A stretch of DNA of 64,000 bases from SZUA-430 sp034440355 (GTDB taxonomy: Bacteria > Pseudomonadota > Alphaproteobacteria > Micropepsales > Micropepsaceae). A model generated the notes under the pieces. The model had not been told where the DNA came from and did no database searches. It saw nothing but the letters and a program-made list of their open reading frames with translations. The position numbers were made by a program, and so were the translations under genes. Numbering within the stretch: position 1 is the first letter of the stretch; every line of letters starts with the position of its first letter. The stretch spans positions 1 to 64,000 of the forward strand of contig JAWXBY010000159.1 in the NCBI GenBank assembly GCA_034440355.1, written 5' to 3'. Positions 33,111 through 42,062 of this stretch are shown here, one piece after another.

Positions 33111-34487
33111 ATGTTTCTGTCCATTGCTACTGATCATCGACCGGCCACCGACCTTGGGTTTCTTCTGATGAAGCACCCGGAGCGGGTGCATGAGGTCGAG
33201 GTCGCCTTCGGGAAGGCGGTCGTCTTCTTTCCAGAAGCGACGGCCGAGCGATGCGAGGCTGTGCTGACGCTCGACATTGATCCGATTGACCTGGTGCGCG
33301 GGCGCGGCGACGGGCCGGGGTTGTTCGACCAATATGTGAACGATCGGCCTTATGCGGCGTCGTCTTTTTTGTCGGTGGCGATGAATCGCGCGTTTCGCAC
33401 GGCGATGACGGGGCAGTCGAAGGAGCGGCAGACGCTTGCGGATTCGAAAATTCCGCTCGTGATTTCGGTTTGTCCGTTGCCGGCGCGCGGCGGCGAGGCG
33501 TTGTTGCGCAGTCTGTTCGAGCCGTTGGGCTGGGAGGTTGCGTTCGAGCGGGTGCTCGTCGATGGCGCGGCGTCGCGCTATGTGGCGTTGACGCTTCGCG
33601 GCGAGCAGCGCTTGGCGGAGGCGTTGTCGCATCTCTACGTACTGATTCCGGTGCTTGACGAGGAGAAGCACTATTGGGTCGGCGACGACGAGGTCGAGAA
33701 GTTGCTTGCCAAGGCGGGCGCTTGGCTTTCGACGCATCCGTCGAAAGAACTGATCACACTGCGCTATTTGAAGAAGCGGCGCGGGTTGGCGCGTGCCGCT
33801 TTGCTTCGCCTTGCGCGCGACGATGCGGCGGACGTCGCGGCCGATCCCGAGGTGCGGGCGTCGCGTGAGGAGGCGCTTGAGGCGCCGGTTCGGTTGAACG
33901 ATTTGCGCATGGCCGCTGTGATCGGTGTATTGACCGAAAAGGGCGTGAGCGCGGTTGCAGATTTGGGTTGCGGCGAGGGCAAGCTCATCGGGCGATTGGT
34001 GCGCGGGCGGCAGTTCGAGCGGATTGTCGGGCTCGATGCTTCGTCGCGGACACTTGAGGTTGCGGCGGAGCGGCTGAAACTTCATGAGCCCGGTGGGCCG
34101 CCGGAAGGGCGTGTGACGCTGCTGCACGGCGCGCTGACCTATCGCGACGAGCGGTGGGGTGATGTCGATGCGGCGACGCTGGTTGAGGTGATCGAGCATC
34201 TGGACGCGGATCGTATTCCGGCGCTTGAGAAGGTTGTATTCGACAGCGCGCGACCCAAGCTTGTCGTCGTGACGACGCCCAACGTTGAGTACAATGTGCT
34301 GTTTCCGGCGCTCGCAGCGGGGACGTTCCGGCATCCCGATCATCGGTTTGAGTGGACTCGCGCTGAGTTCGCGGCGTGGGCGGGATCGGTTGGCGCGCGG
34401 TATGGCTATGCGGTTTCGTATCGCGATGTGGGTGAGGCTCATGCTGCGTATGGGCCGCCGACGCAGATGGCGGTGTTCGAGAGATGA
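33111..34487 (+). CDS. hen1: Hen1 3'-terminal RNA ribose 2'-O-methyltransferase
   Basis: A 458-residue bacterial Hen1. It methylates the terminal ribose 2'-OH at the 3' end of a cleaved RNA before ligation, so the repaired site resists renewed cutting. The N-terminal domain (residues 1-240; PATDLGFLLMKHPERVHE, GKAVVFFPEATAERC, YVNDRPYAASSFLSVAMNRAF) is the Hen1-specific part that activates the Pnkp ligase. The C-terminal methyltransferase has the SAM site VADLGCGEGK (about 281-290) and the metal ligands EVIEH (Glu359, Glu362, His363) and His408 or His411 in HPDH. The start lacks a strong ribosome binding site. The last four bases overlap pnkp. Confidence 0.96.
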   Translation: MFLSIATDHRPATDLGFLLMKHPERVHEVEVAFGKAVVFFPEATAERCEAVLTLDIDPIDLVRGRGDGPGLFDQYVNDRPYAASSFLSVAMNRAFRTAMTGQSKERQTLADSKIPLVISVCPLPARGGEALLRSLFEPLGWEVAFERVLVDGAASRYVALTLRGEQRLAEALSHLYVLIPVLDEEKHYWVGDDEVEKLLAKAGAWLSTHPSKELITLRYLKKRRGLARAALLRLARDDAADVAADPEVRASREEALEAPVRLNDLRMAAVIGVLTEKGVSAVADLGCGEGKLIGRLVRGRQFERIVGLDASSRTLEVAAERLKLHEPGGPPEGRVTLLHGALTYRDERWGDVDAATLVEVIEHLDADRIPALEKVVFDSARPKLVVVTTPNVEYNVLFPALAAGTFRHPDHRFEWTRAEFAAWAGSVGARYGYAVSYRDVGEAHAAYGPPTQMAVFER

Positions 34488-37054
34488 GAGCGCCGTCGCC
34501 GGAAGTGTTGGATGTGCCGGAATTTTCGCTCGTCGTTCTGATCGGTGCGACGGGGTCGGGGAAGAGTACGTTCGCGGCGAAGCACTTTAAACCGACCGCG
34601 ATTGTGTCGTCGGATGCCTGCCGCGGTTTGGTCTCGGACGATCCGAACGATCAGGGCGTCAGCAACGATGCGTTTGATCTGGTGCGCGCGATTGCGGAGA
34701 AGCGGCTGAAGAACCGGCGGATTGCGGTGATCGACGCGACGAACGTGCGGGCGGCGGATCGCAAGAGTTGGGTTGAGATTGCGCGGCGCTGGCATGCGCT
34801 GCCGGTTGCGGTGGTGATTGATCCGGGCCTCGACGTTTGCGTTGCGCGCAACAGGACGCGGCCGGATCGCGACTTCGGGCCACGTGTGCCGCAACAGATG
34901 ATCAGCGAGATCCGGCGCGGGTTAGGCGGCTTGGCGCGAGAAGGGTTTCGGCAGGTGTGGAAGCTGTCGTCGGCGGAGGCGATCGATGCGGCGCGTGTCG
35001 AGCTGCGGCCGTTGTGGACGGACAAGCGCGGCGAGGCCGGGCCCTTCGACATTATCGGCGACGTGCATGGCTGCGCCGATGAGCTGGAAGAATTGCTGAC
35101 GCTGCTTGGCTATCGCGTTGCTTGGGGTGCGGACCGGAGCGTGCATGTCGAGGCGCCGGTTGGGCGCAAGGCCGTGTATGTCGGCGACTTGGTGGATCGT
35201 GGGCCGCGCTCGCCGGACGTGCTGCGCATCGTCATGTCCATGGTCGAGGCGGGGTCTGCGCTGATCGTACAAGGCAATCATGATCGCAAGCTCAGCCGGT
35301 GGCTGGACGGGCGGGATGTGAAGGTTGCGCATGGGCTTCAGGAAACGATCGACCAGATGGCGGGCGAGGACGGTGCGTTCAAAGGCAAGGTACGTTCGTT
35401 CCTCGACGATCTGCGCAGTCATTATTGGTTAGACGGCGGGCGGCTCGCGGTCGCGCACGCCGGTTTGCGCGAAGAGATGATCGGGCGCGGGTCGCCGATG
35501 GTGCGCGACTTTGCGCTTTACGGCGAGACGAGTGGCGAGATCGACTCGTACGGTTTCCCGGTGCGGCTCGATTGGGCGGCGAAGTATCGCGGTAAGACGA
35601 CGATCGTTTACGGGCATACGCCGGTGGTCGACGCGGAGTGGGTGAACAACACAATCTGCATCGATACGGGATGCGTGTTCGGCGGACGGCTGACCGCTCT
35701 GCGGTGGCCGGAGAAGGATCTCGTCGCTGTGCCGGCGAGGCGTGTGTATTTCGAGCCGATTAAGCCACTGGGCGCTGACGTTGGCGTTCGTACGGGGCAG
35801 GCCGATGCGGACGACATGCTCGACTATGCGGATGTGTCGGGGCGGCGGTGGATCGACACGTCGTTGATGAAGCGCATCGTCGTGCCGGAGGAAAATGCAG
35901 CGGCCGCGCTTGAGGTGATGAGCCGGTTTGCGATCGCGCCGCAGTGGCTTGTCTATCTGCCGCCGACGATGTCGCCCGTTGAGACGAGCGCGCGCGACGG
36001 TTGGCTGGAGCGGCCGGAGGAGGCGTTCTTGTCCTATCGCGGGCGGGGACAGGAGACGATCGTCGTCGAAGAGAAGCACATGGGCTCGCGCGCGGTCATT
36101 GCGTTGTGCCGCGACGATGAAGTTGCGCGCAAGCGGTTTGGTACCGTGGGTTCGGAGGCGGGTGCGATCTGGACGCGGACGGGACGCGGGTTCTTCGGCG
36201 AGCGTGCGATGACGGATGCGGTGCTTGATGCTTTGCGCACTGCTGCCGATCGCGCCGGGCTGTGGGAGGAATTGACGACCGATTGGCTCTTGCTCGACGC
36301 GGAGATCATGCCGTGGTCGGCCAAGGCTTCAGCCCTGATCGATCAGCAGTATATGCAGGTGGGCGCGTCGGCGCTGGCGGGGCTGCAAGCCTCACGCGAT
36401 GCGGCGGCGCGTGCCACCGCGCGCGGTGTCGCCGTTGAGGCTTTGCGCGACCGGCTTGGCGAGCGCCTCGGGCGGGCCGAACGTTACGCGAAGGCTTGGG
36501 CGCCTTATGTGTGGCCGGTCGGGAGCGCCGCCGATTTGCGCGTTGCGCCGTTTCATTTGCTGGCGAGCGAGGGCGTGGTTCACTTCGACAAAGACCATTT
36601 GTGGCACATGGGCGTCGCGGAACGGTTGGCAGCGCAGGGCGGGCCGATTGTGATGGCGACGCGCTGGCGCACCGCGCGGCTGGACGATGCGTCGGCGTTG
36701 GACGAGATCGTCGAGTGGTGGGAAGAGGCGACGGGCAAGGGCGGCGAGGGGATGGTGGTGAAGCCGCTATCTTTCATCGCGCAAGGCGCCAAAGGGTTGG
36801 TTCAGCCGGCGCTAAAGGTGCGCGGGCGCGAGTATCTGCGCATCATCTATGGGCCGGAGTATGACGCGCCGGAGCATCTCGTCCGGCTGCGCGAGCGGGG
36901 GCTTGGCGGGAAGCGGTCCTTGGCACTGCGCGAATTCTCATTGGGGCATGAGGGCTTGAGCCGGTTCGTGGCGCGGGCGCCGTTGCGGAAAGTCCACGAG
37001 TGCGTGTTTGCCGTGCTGGCCCTGGAAAGCGAACCGGTCGATCCGCGGCTTTGA
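34484..37054 (+). CDS. pnkp: polynucleotide kinase-phosphatase (Pnkp) with ligase domain
   Basis: An 856-residue three-domain RNA repair enzyme. The N-terminal 5'-kinase has the P-loop GATGSGKST (residues 21-29) and VSSDACRG. The middle metallophosphatase (about 186-440) has GDVHGC, GDLVDRG, GNHDRK, VAHAG and YGHTP, and removes 2',3'-cyclic or 3' phosphate. The C-terminal nucleotidyltransferase has the adenylated lysine in EEKHMGSRAV (Lys531) and GGEGMVVKP. The length matches characterised bacterial Pnkp. In those systems the ligase needs Hen1 to seal RNA, matching the four-base overlap with hen1 here. Confidence 0.96.
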   Translation: MRAPSPEVLDVPEFSLVVLIGATGSGKSTFAAKHFKPTAIVSSDACRGLVSDDPNDQGVSNDAFDLVRAIAEKRLKNRRIAVIDATNVRAADRKSWVEIARRWHALPVAVVIDPGLDVCVARNRTRPDRDFGPRVPQQMISEIRRGLGGLAREGFRQVWKLSSAEAIDAARVELRPLWTDKRGEAGPFDIIGDVHGCADELEELLTLLGYRVAWGADRSVHVEAPVGRKAVYVGDLVDRGPRSPDVLRIVMSMVEAGSALIVQGNHDRKLSRWLDGRDVKVAHGLQETIDQMAGEDGAFKGKVRSFLDDLRSHYWLDGGRLAVAHAGLREEMIGRGSPMVRDFALYGETSGEIDSYGFPVRLDWAAKYRGKTTIVYGHTPVVDAEWVNNTICIDTGCVFGGRLTALRWPEKDLVAVPARRVYFEPIKPLGADVGVRTGQADADDMLDYADVSGRRWIDTSLMKRIVVPEENAAAALEVMSRFAIAPQWLVYLPPTMSPVETSARDGWLERPEEAFLSYRGRGQETIVVEEKHMGSRAVIALCRDDEVARKRFGTVGSEAGAIWTRTGRGFFGERAMTDAVLDALRTAADRAGLWEELTTDWLLLDAEIMPWSAKASALIDQQYMQVGASALAGLQASRDAAARATARGVAVEALRDRLGERLGRAERYAKAWAPYVWPVGSAADLRVAPFHLLASEGVVHFDKDHLWHMGVAERLAAQGGPIVMATRWRTARLDDASALDEIVEWWEEATGKGGEGMVVKPLSFIAQGAKGLVQPALKVRGREYLRIIYGPEYDAPEHLVRLRERGLGGKRSLALREFSLGHEGLSRFVARAPLRKVHECVFAVLALESEPVDPRL

Positions 37055-37113
37055 GGGCGGCCTAACCATACCGCCGTCTTGACGGTTTCGTGGTGTTGCC
37101 CTACGTCCGGAGT

Positions 37114-37692
37114 ATGGCTTTACGACCCATTCTTGTGGCTCCCGATCCGCGCCTGAAGCAGGTTTCCGAGCCTGTTGCCGAGGTGACGGATGAGATTCGT
37201 CGTCTCATGGATGACATGTTGGAGACGATGTACGAGGCGCCCGGGATTGGGTTGGCCGCGATCCAGGTCGGCGTGGCGAAGCGCGTGATCGTCATGGATT
37301 TGGGGAAGCCCGGCGACGATGAGGACGAGGGCGCGCCGAAGAGCGACAAGGACAAGAAAGACAAGAAGGCCGAGCGTGAGCCGCGGTTCTTCGTGAACCC
37401 GGAGATCGTCTGGGCTTCCGACGATCTTGTGTTGTGCGAGGAAGGGTGTTTGTCGGTTCCGGATCTCTATGAAGAGGTCGAGCGGCCGGCGCAGGTTCGG
37501 GTGCGGTTCCTCGACTATGACGGGAAGCAACAGGAGATCGATTGCGACGGGATGCTGGCGGTCTGCATCCAGCATGAGATGGATCACCTGGAAGGCATCC
37601 TCTTCATCGACCATCTGTCGCGCCTGAAGCGCGAGATGATGCTCAAGAAACTCGCCAAGGCGCGCAAGGGCGCCGAGCGCGAGAGCGCTTGA
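37114..37692 (+). CDS. def: peptide deformylase
   Basis: A 192-residue iron/zinc enzyme that removes the N-formyl group from new proteins. All three family motifs are present: GIGLAAIQ (residues 44-51), EGCLS (110-114, metal Cys112) and QHEMDH (153-158, metal His154 and His158, catalytic Glu155). Residues about 67-89 form a highly charged insertion (GDDEDEGAPKSDKDKKDKK) between motifs 1 and 2. The ATG at 37114 gives the classical N-terminus. It precedes fmt, its pathway partner. Confidence 0.96.
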   Translation: MALRPILVAPDPRLKQVSEPVAEVTDEIRRLMDDMLETMYEAPGIGLAAIQVGVAKRVIVMDLGKPGDDEDEGAPKSDKDKKDKKAEREPRFFVNPEIVWASDDLVLCEEGCLSVPDLYEEVERPAQVRVRFLDYDGKQQEIDCDGMLAVCIQHEMDHLEGILFIDHLSRLKREMMLKKLAKARKGAERESA

Positions 37693-37723
37693 TCCGCCGC
37701 CCGACTTCGTTATCCCTTCGGTG

Positions 37724-38641
37724 ATGACCAAATTGCGCCTCGCGTTTCTGGGCACGCCCGCGTTTGCGGTGCCGACGTTGCGTGCGCTGGTCGCGGCCGG
37801 GCATGAGGTGGCCGCTGTCTATTCTCAGCCGCCGCGGCCTTCGGGGCGCGGGCACAAGCTTCAGCCGTCGCCGGTACAGCTTGCTGCGGAGGAATTCGGC
37901 ATTCCGGTGCGCGTGCCTGTTTCGTTGAAGGGGGCGGACGAGCAGGCGGCGTTTGCGGCGTTGTCGCTCGATGCGGCTGTGGTGGTGGCTTACGGGCTGT
38001 TGTTGCCGAAGGCGGTGCTCGATGCGCCGCGGCTGGGGTGTTTCAATTTGCATGGGTCGTTGTTGCCGCGCTGGCGGGGGGCGGCGCCGATCCATCGTGC
38101 GGTTATGGCCGGCGACAACGAGACCGGCGTGATGGTGATGCGGATGGAGGTGGGGCTCGATACCGGGCCGGTGCTTTCGACATGGCGCACGCCGATCGGC
38201 GATGAGACGACGACGGGGCAACTGCAAGAGGTTTTGGCGCATGAAGGCGCCAAGCTGATGGTCACGAGTCTTGAGGCGTTGGCTGATGGGCGTGCGCGCG
38301 AAGTCGCGCAGAGCGGTGAGGGCATCACCTACGCGAAGAAGATTGTGCCGGAGGAGGCGCGCATCGATTGGGCACGGCCGGCGCGCGAGATCGTGCGGCA
38401 TGTGCACGGGCTCAATCCTCAGCCTGGGGCGTGGACGATGGCGGGCGACGCGCGGCTCAAGATTTTGCAGGTGAAGGCGGTTGCCGGTAAAGGTTCGCCT
38501 GGGGCGATTGTCGGCGCGCCGCTTGTCGTTGCGTGCGGTGACGGCGCGGTTTCGATCGAGGTGCTTCAGCGTGCCGGACGTGGCGCGCAGGGTGTGGCCG
38601 AATTTCTGCGCGGGTTTTCGTTGCCGCCGAAGTTCGACTGA
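37724..38641 (+). CDS. fmt: methionyl-tRNA formyltransferase
   Basis: A 305-residue enzyme that formylates initiator Met-tRNA using 10-formyl-tetrahydrofolate. The N-terminal domain begins LRLAFLGTPAFAVPTLRAL and has the loop QPPRPSGRGHKLQPSPV. The folate-enzyme signature FNLHGSLLPRWRGAAPIHRAV includes the catalytic Asn and His, followed by GVMVMRMEVGLDTGP. The C-terminal domain carries VHGLNPQPGAW. I chose ATG 37724, one codon after a GTG. truA follows after two bases. Confidence 0.96.
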   Translation: MTKLRLAFLGTPAFAVPTLRALVAAGHEVAAVYSQPPRPSGRGHKLQPSPVQLAAEEFGIPVRVPVSLKGADEQAAFAALSLDAAVVVAYGLLLPKAVLDAPRLGCFNLHGSLLPRWRGAAPIHRAVMAGDNETGVMVMRMEVGLDTGPVLSTWRTPIGDETTTGQLQEVLAHEGAKLMVTSLEALADGRAREVAQSGEGITYAKKIVPEEARIDWARPAREIVRHVHGLNPQPGAWTMAGDARLKILQVKAVAGKGSPGAIVGAPLVVACGDGAVSIEVLQRAGRGAQGVAEFLRGFSLPPKFD

Positions 38642-38643
38642 CC

Positions 38644-39405
38644 ATGGCGCGGTGGAAATTCACGATCGAGTATGACGGGCGGCCGTTTGCCGGTTGGCAG
38701 CGGCAGGACAATGGGCCGTCGGTGCAGGCGTCGCTTGAGCAGGCAATCCTGAAGTTGAGCGGCGAGGCGGTGAATGTTGCGGCTGCGGGGCGAACGGATG
38801 CCGGTGTTCATGCGCTGGGGCAGGTGGCGCATGCGGATATCGAGAAGGTTTTGGCACCGGACAAGATGCGCGATGCATTGAATGCGCATTTGCGGCCGCA
38901 TCCGGTTTCGGTTCTTGAGGCTGAGATTGTCGCCGATGATTTTCATGCGCGGTTTCAGGCGACGGCGCGGCATTATCTCTATCGTATCGTCAATAGGCGC
39001 AGTCCGCTGACGTTGAGCGCGGGGCAGGTGTGGCATGTGCAGGCGGCGCTAGATGCTGCGGCGATGCATGAGGCGGCGCAGCGGTTGGTCGGGCTGCACG
39101 ATTTTACGACGTTTCGGGCGGCGGAGTGTCAGGCGAAGTCGCCGATGAAGACGCTCGATGTGCTGAATGTTGCGCGCGTGGGTGAAGAGATCCGGATCGA
39201 GGCTTCGGCGCGGTCGTTTCTGCATCATCAGGTGCGGTCGATCGTCGGCACGTTGAAGATGGTGGGCGTGGGGAAGTGGACGGCGGGTGATGTCGCCGCC
39301 GCGCTTGCGGCGCGTGACCGCAGCGAATGCGGGCCGGTGGCGCCGCCGGATGGGCTTTATCTGGTGCGCGTCGATTACGGCGCGAGGTCGATGAGTTCGA
39401 CCTGA
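38644..39405 (+). CDS. truA: tRNA pseudouridine synthase A
   Basis: A 253-residue enzyme that forms pseudouridine at positions 38-40 of tRNA anticodon arms. The catalytic Asp is in AGRTDAGVHALGQVAH (about residue 52). KFTIEYDGRPFAGWQRQ and RARHYLYRIVNRRSPL-like motifs and the C-terminal FLHHQVRSIVGTL are typical. It is the third gene of the def-fmt-truA series. The last 31 bases overlap the 3' end of convergent murI. Confidence 0.96.
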   Translation: MARWKFTIEYDGRPFAGWQRQDNGPSVQASLEQAILKLSGEAVNVAAAGRTDAGVHALGQVAHADIEKVLAPDKMRDALNAHLRPHPVSVLEAEIVADDFHARFQATARHYLYRIVNRRSPLTLSAGQVWHVQAALDAAAMHEAAQRLVGLHDFTTFRAAECQAKSPMKTLDVLNVARVGEEIRIEASARSFLHHQVRSIVGTLKMVGVGKWTAGDVAAALAARDRSECGPVAPPDGLYLVRVDYGARSMSST

Positions 39406-40190
39406 TCGGGCGCGATCTGCGACCCCAAGAACAAGCTGCCGGCGCGGGCGAAGCGTTCGGGGGCGTCGGTGCCCAAGAAGGTCGACTTTTGCTTTGCGCC
39501 GGTGCGGCGGAGGTTGCGGTCGTCGAGGATCGTTTCGACTTCGCGCGCCGTTGTCGCGGCGCTGTCGACGAGCGTGACGTTGGCGCCGACGGCCTTGGCG
39601 ATCGCGTTCACCAGGATCGGGAAGTGCGTGCAGCCGAGGACGAGCGTGTCGGGGCTGTCGGCGGCCGCGAAGATATCCTTCAGGTATTTTTCGGCGGCGA
39701 GCTCGGGGACGGGGCCTTCGGTCCAGCCTTCTTCGGCGAGCGCGACGAAGAGCGGGCAGGCGCGTTGCACGACCTTTGCGTCGGGTTTGAGCGCATGTAT
39801 CGCGCGGAGGTAGGCGCCGCCGCGGACTGTGCCTTCTGTCGCGATGACGGCGATGGTGCCGCCGCGGCTGGCGGCGACGGCGGCGCGCGCGCCAGGCTCG
39901 ACGACGCCGACCACGGGCGTCGATCCGTAAGCAGCGGTCAGAACGGGGAGCGCGACGGCGGAGGCGGTGTTGCAGGCGATGACGATCATCTTCGGTTCGA
40001 AGCGCATCAGCGCGCGCGTCGCTTGCACGGCGTAGCGCGTGACCGTTTCGGCGCTCTTGGTGCCGTAGGGGAGGCGGGCTGTGTCACCGAGATAGACCAG
40101 GCGCTCGTTCGGCAGAAGCTTGGCGATGGCGGCGGCGACAGTGAGGCCGCCGACGCCGGAGTCGAAGATCGCTATTGGCGCATCGCTCAT
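39375..40190 (-). CDS. murI: glutamate racemase
   Basis: A 271-residue enzyme interconverting L- and D-glutamate for peptidoglycan. It starts IAIFDSGVGGLTV, has the first catalytic Cys in VIACNTASAVALP (about residue 75) and the second in VLGCTHFPIL (about residue 187). LVYLGDTARLPYG is also diagnostic. The start overlaps the stop of the upstream membrane protein by four bases, and the 3' end overlaps truA by 31 bases in the opposite direction. Confidence 0.95.
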   Translation of the reverse strand: MSDAPIAIFDSGVGGLTVAAAIAKLLPNERLVYLGDTARLPYGTKSAETVTRYAVQATRALMRFEPKMIVIACNTASAVALPVLTAAYGSTPVVGVVEPGARAAVAASRGGTIAVIATEGTVRGGAYLRAIHALKPDAKVVQRACPLFVALAEEGWTEGPVPELAAEKYLKDIFAAADSPDTLVLGCTHFPILVNAIAKAVGANVTLVDSAATTAREVETILDDRNLRRTGAKQKSTFLGTDAPERFARAGSLFLGSQIAPDQVELIDLAP

Positions 40191-40813
40191 GTCGCGTCGG
40201 CGACCCAGAGGCCGGCGATCTGCGATAGGCCGAAGAGGAAGTTGGCCTGGAGCAGGAAGTCGATCATCGCGATGCCTGCCGCGAGCAGCCACGTCGTGCC
40301 CAGCGCCGTCTGCGCGATGTAGAAGCGGTAGTAGAGCGTGAGACCCAAGATGACGAGGTTGAGGTCGATCGCGAGGCTGGAGGAGATGATGCCGGCGGCA
40401 TAGAGCAGGAACGGCGGCAGGTAGAACAGCCAGATGACGACCGTTGCCCAATTGTGCGCGATGATCAGCGTGGCGTAGCGCTGCGCGAGGTCGAGGTAGC
40501 GCAGCAGGAAGATCATCGCGATCGGGAACAGAAGCCACTGTACCGACAGCGCTACCGTCGAGAATAGGGCATCGGCGAAGCCGTAGGCTGCGTCTACGGC
40601 GGGTTTACCTTGGCGGATGCGTTCGGCGGCGGCGACTTGGTTCGCGATGAGGTCGATGACGATGTTGAGCGGCAAGACGACGAACATCGCGGCGAAAGAG
40701 CGGTAGAAGCCCTCCGCCGTCAGGTCGAATTTCGACCAAGCGCGCTGGTCGCGGACGACGAGATCGAACGCGGCGTCGACGGAGCGGCGCATGTAGGCGA
40801 AGTCGACGCTCAT
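40187..40813 (-). CDS. multi-pass membrane protein
   Basis: A 208-residue hypothetical inner-membrane protein with about four to five hydrophobic helices (around residues 38-58, 80-104, 115-137, 142-165 and 170-195). No catalytic motif was recognised. It is held between dapE and murI by four-base overlaps on both sides, so it is translated with two cell-wall precursor genes and could have a related role. That link is inference only. Confidence 0.8.
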   Translation of the reverse strand: MSVDFAYMRRSVDAAFDLVVRDQRAWSKFDLTAEGFYRSFAAMFVVLPLNIVIDLIANQVAAAERIRQGKPAVDAAYGFADALFSTVALSVQWLLFPIAMIFLLRYLDLAQRYATLIIAHNWATVVIWLFYLPPFLLYAAGIISSSLAIDLNLVILGLTLYYRFYIAQTALGTTWLLAAGIAMIDFLLQANFLFGLSQIAGLWVADAT

Positions 40814-41991
40814 GTTTGGGCCTTCGCGAAATAGGCGTCGAGGATGGCTTCGTAGATTTTGGTCAGGCGTTCGAGGTCGGCGAGGCTGACGCGTTCATCT
40901 GTCTTATGCATCGTCGTGCCGGCGAGGCCGATTTCGGCGACGGGGCAGTGGTGATGGATGAAGCGCGCGTCGGACGTGCCGCCGGTCGTCGAGAAATTGG
41001 GGTGGTCGCCCGTCGCCTTGGTGATCGCTTCATCGAGGAGGGCGGTGAACGTGCCTTGCTTGGTCAGGAAGGGATGGGCGCCGCGGTTGAATTTGATTTC
41101 GTGCTGAAGCTTTAGGGGCGTGAGTGCGGCGTTGCATTCGCCGGTGATCCAGTCTTCGAGGGCTTGCGCGTTTTGTTCGGTGTTGAAGCGGATGTTGAAC
41201 GTCGCGCGGGCTTCGGCGGGGATCACGTTCGTCGCCGGGTTGCCGACGTCGACGGTGGTGACTTCGAGGTTCGAGGCCTGGAAGTGTTCGGTGCCGGTGT
41301 CGAGCTTGCGCGCTGTCAGGCGTTGCAGCACGGCGACGAGGCCGGGGATCGGGTTCTTGGCGCGGTCGGGGTAGCCGACGTGGCCTTGCATGCCTTTGAC
41401 GCGTAGGTAGCCGGTGAGGCTGCCGCGGCGGCCGATCTTCACGGTGTCGCCGGCCGTGTGTTCGGCCGTCGGTTCGCCGACGATGCAGTGGTCGAGGCGT
41501 TCGCCGTTTTCCTTGAGCCAGTCGAGCACGCGCGTGGTGCCGTCGACGGCGGGGCCTTCTTCGTCGCCGGTGATCAGGAGGCTGATCGAGCCGCGGTTGG
41601 CGTGGCGGTCTGCAGTGCGCGCGATGGCGGCGATGAAGGCGGCGATCGCGCTCTTCATGTCGGCGGCGCCGCGGCCGAAGAGCGTGCCGCTGTCGACGGT
41701 CGCAGCGAAGGGGTCGAAGCGCCAGGTCGACGTGTCACCGGGCGGAACCACGTCGGTGTGGCCGGCGAAGCAGAAGTTGGGGGCGGCGGTGCCCAGGCGC
41801 GCGTAGAGGTTCTCGATCTTGGGGCCGCCGCTGTCGAAGGCCAAGCGTGTGCAGGTGAAGCCTAAGGCTTTGAGCGCGGTTTCGAGCACGGCGATGGCGC
41901 CGGCGTCGTGCGGCGTGACGCTACGGCAGCGAATGAGGTCTTGGGCGAGGGGGAGTGGGTCGGCGAGTCGCGCGCGCACTTGTGTTTCCAT
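40810..41991 (-). CDS. dapE: succinyl-diaminopimelate desuccinylase
   Basis: A 393-residue M20-family zinc hydrolase of lysine/diaminopimelate synthesis. Metal ligands and catalytic residues are seen in FAGHTDVVPPGD (His, Asp), GRGAADMKSA (Asp), ITGDEEGPAVDGT (Glu-Glu), VGEPT and TTMHKTDE (His). The dimerisation domain carries GRRGSLTGYLRVKG and NVIPAEARATFNIRFN. It supplies diaminopimelate for peptidoglycan. murI in the same operon makes D-glutamate for the same polymer. Confidence 0.96.
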   Translation of the reverse strand: METQVRARLADPLPLAQDLIRCRSVTPHDAGAIAVLETALKALGFTCTRLAFDSGGPKIENLYARLGTAAPNFCFAGHTDVVPPGDTSTWRFDPFAATVDSGTLFGRGAADMKSAIAAFIAAIARTADRHANRGSISLLITGDEEGPAVDGTTRVLDWLKENGERLDHCIVGEPTAEHTAGDTVKIGRRGSLTGYLRVKGMQGHVGYPDRAKNPIPGLVAVLQRLTARKLDTGTEHFQASNLEVTTVDVGNPATNVIPAEARATFNIRFNTEQNAQALEDWITGECNAALTPLKLQHEIKFNRGAHPFLTKQGTFTALLDEAITKATGDHPNFSTTGGTSDARFIHHHCPVAEIGLAGTTMHKTDERVSLADLERLTKIYEAILDAYFAKAQT

Positions 41992-42062
41992 GGCGGAGAT
42001 TTAGAACCGACCCTTGAGCAGGGTCAATCAAACCAGAACCCGATTAACGGCGAGGATAAGGC

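Noticed and set aside
33075..34442. Long minus-strand frame of 455 codons opposite hen1
   Set aside because: It is a shadow of hen1, with arginine/histidine-rich sequence and no recognisable motif or ribosome binding site.
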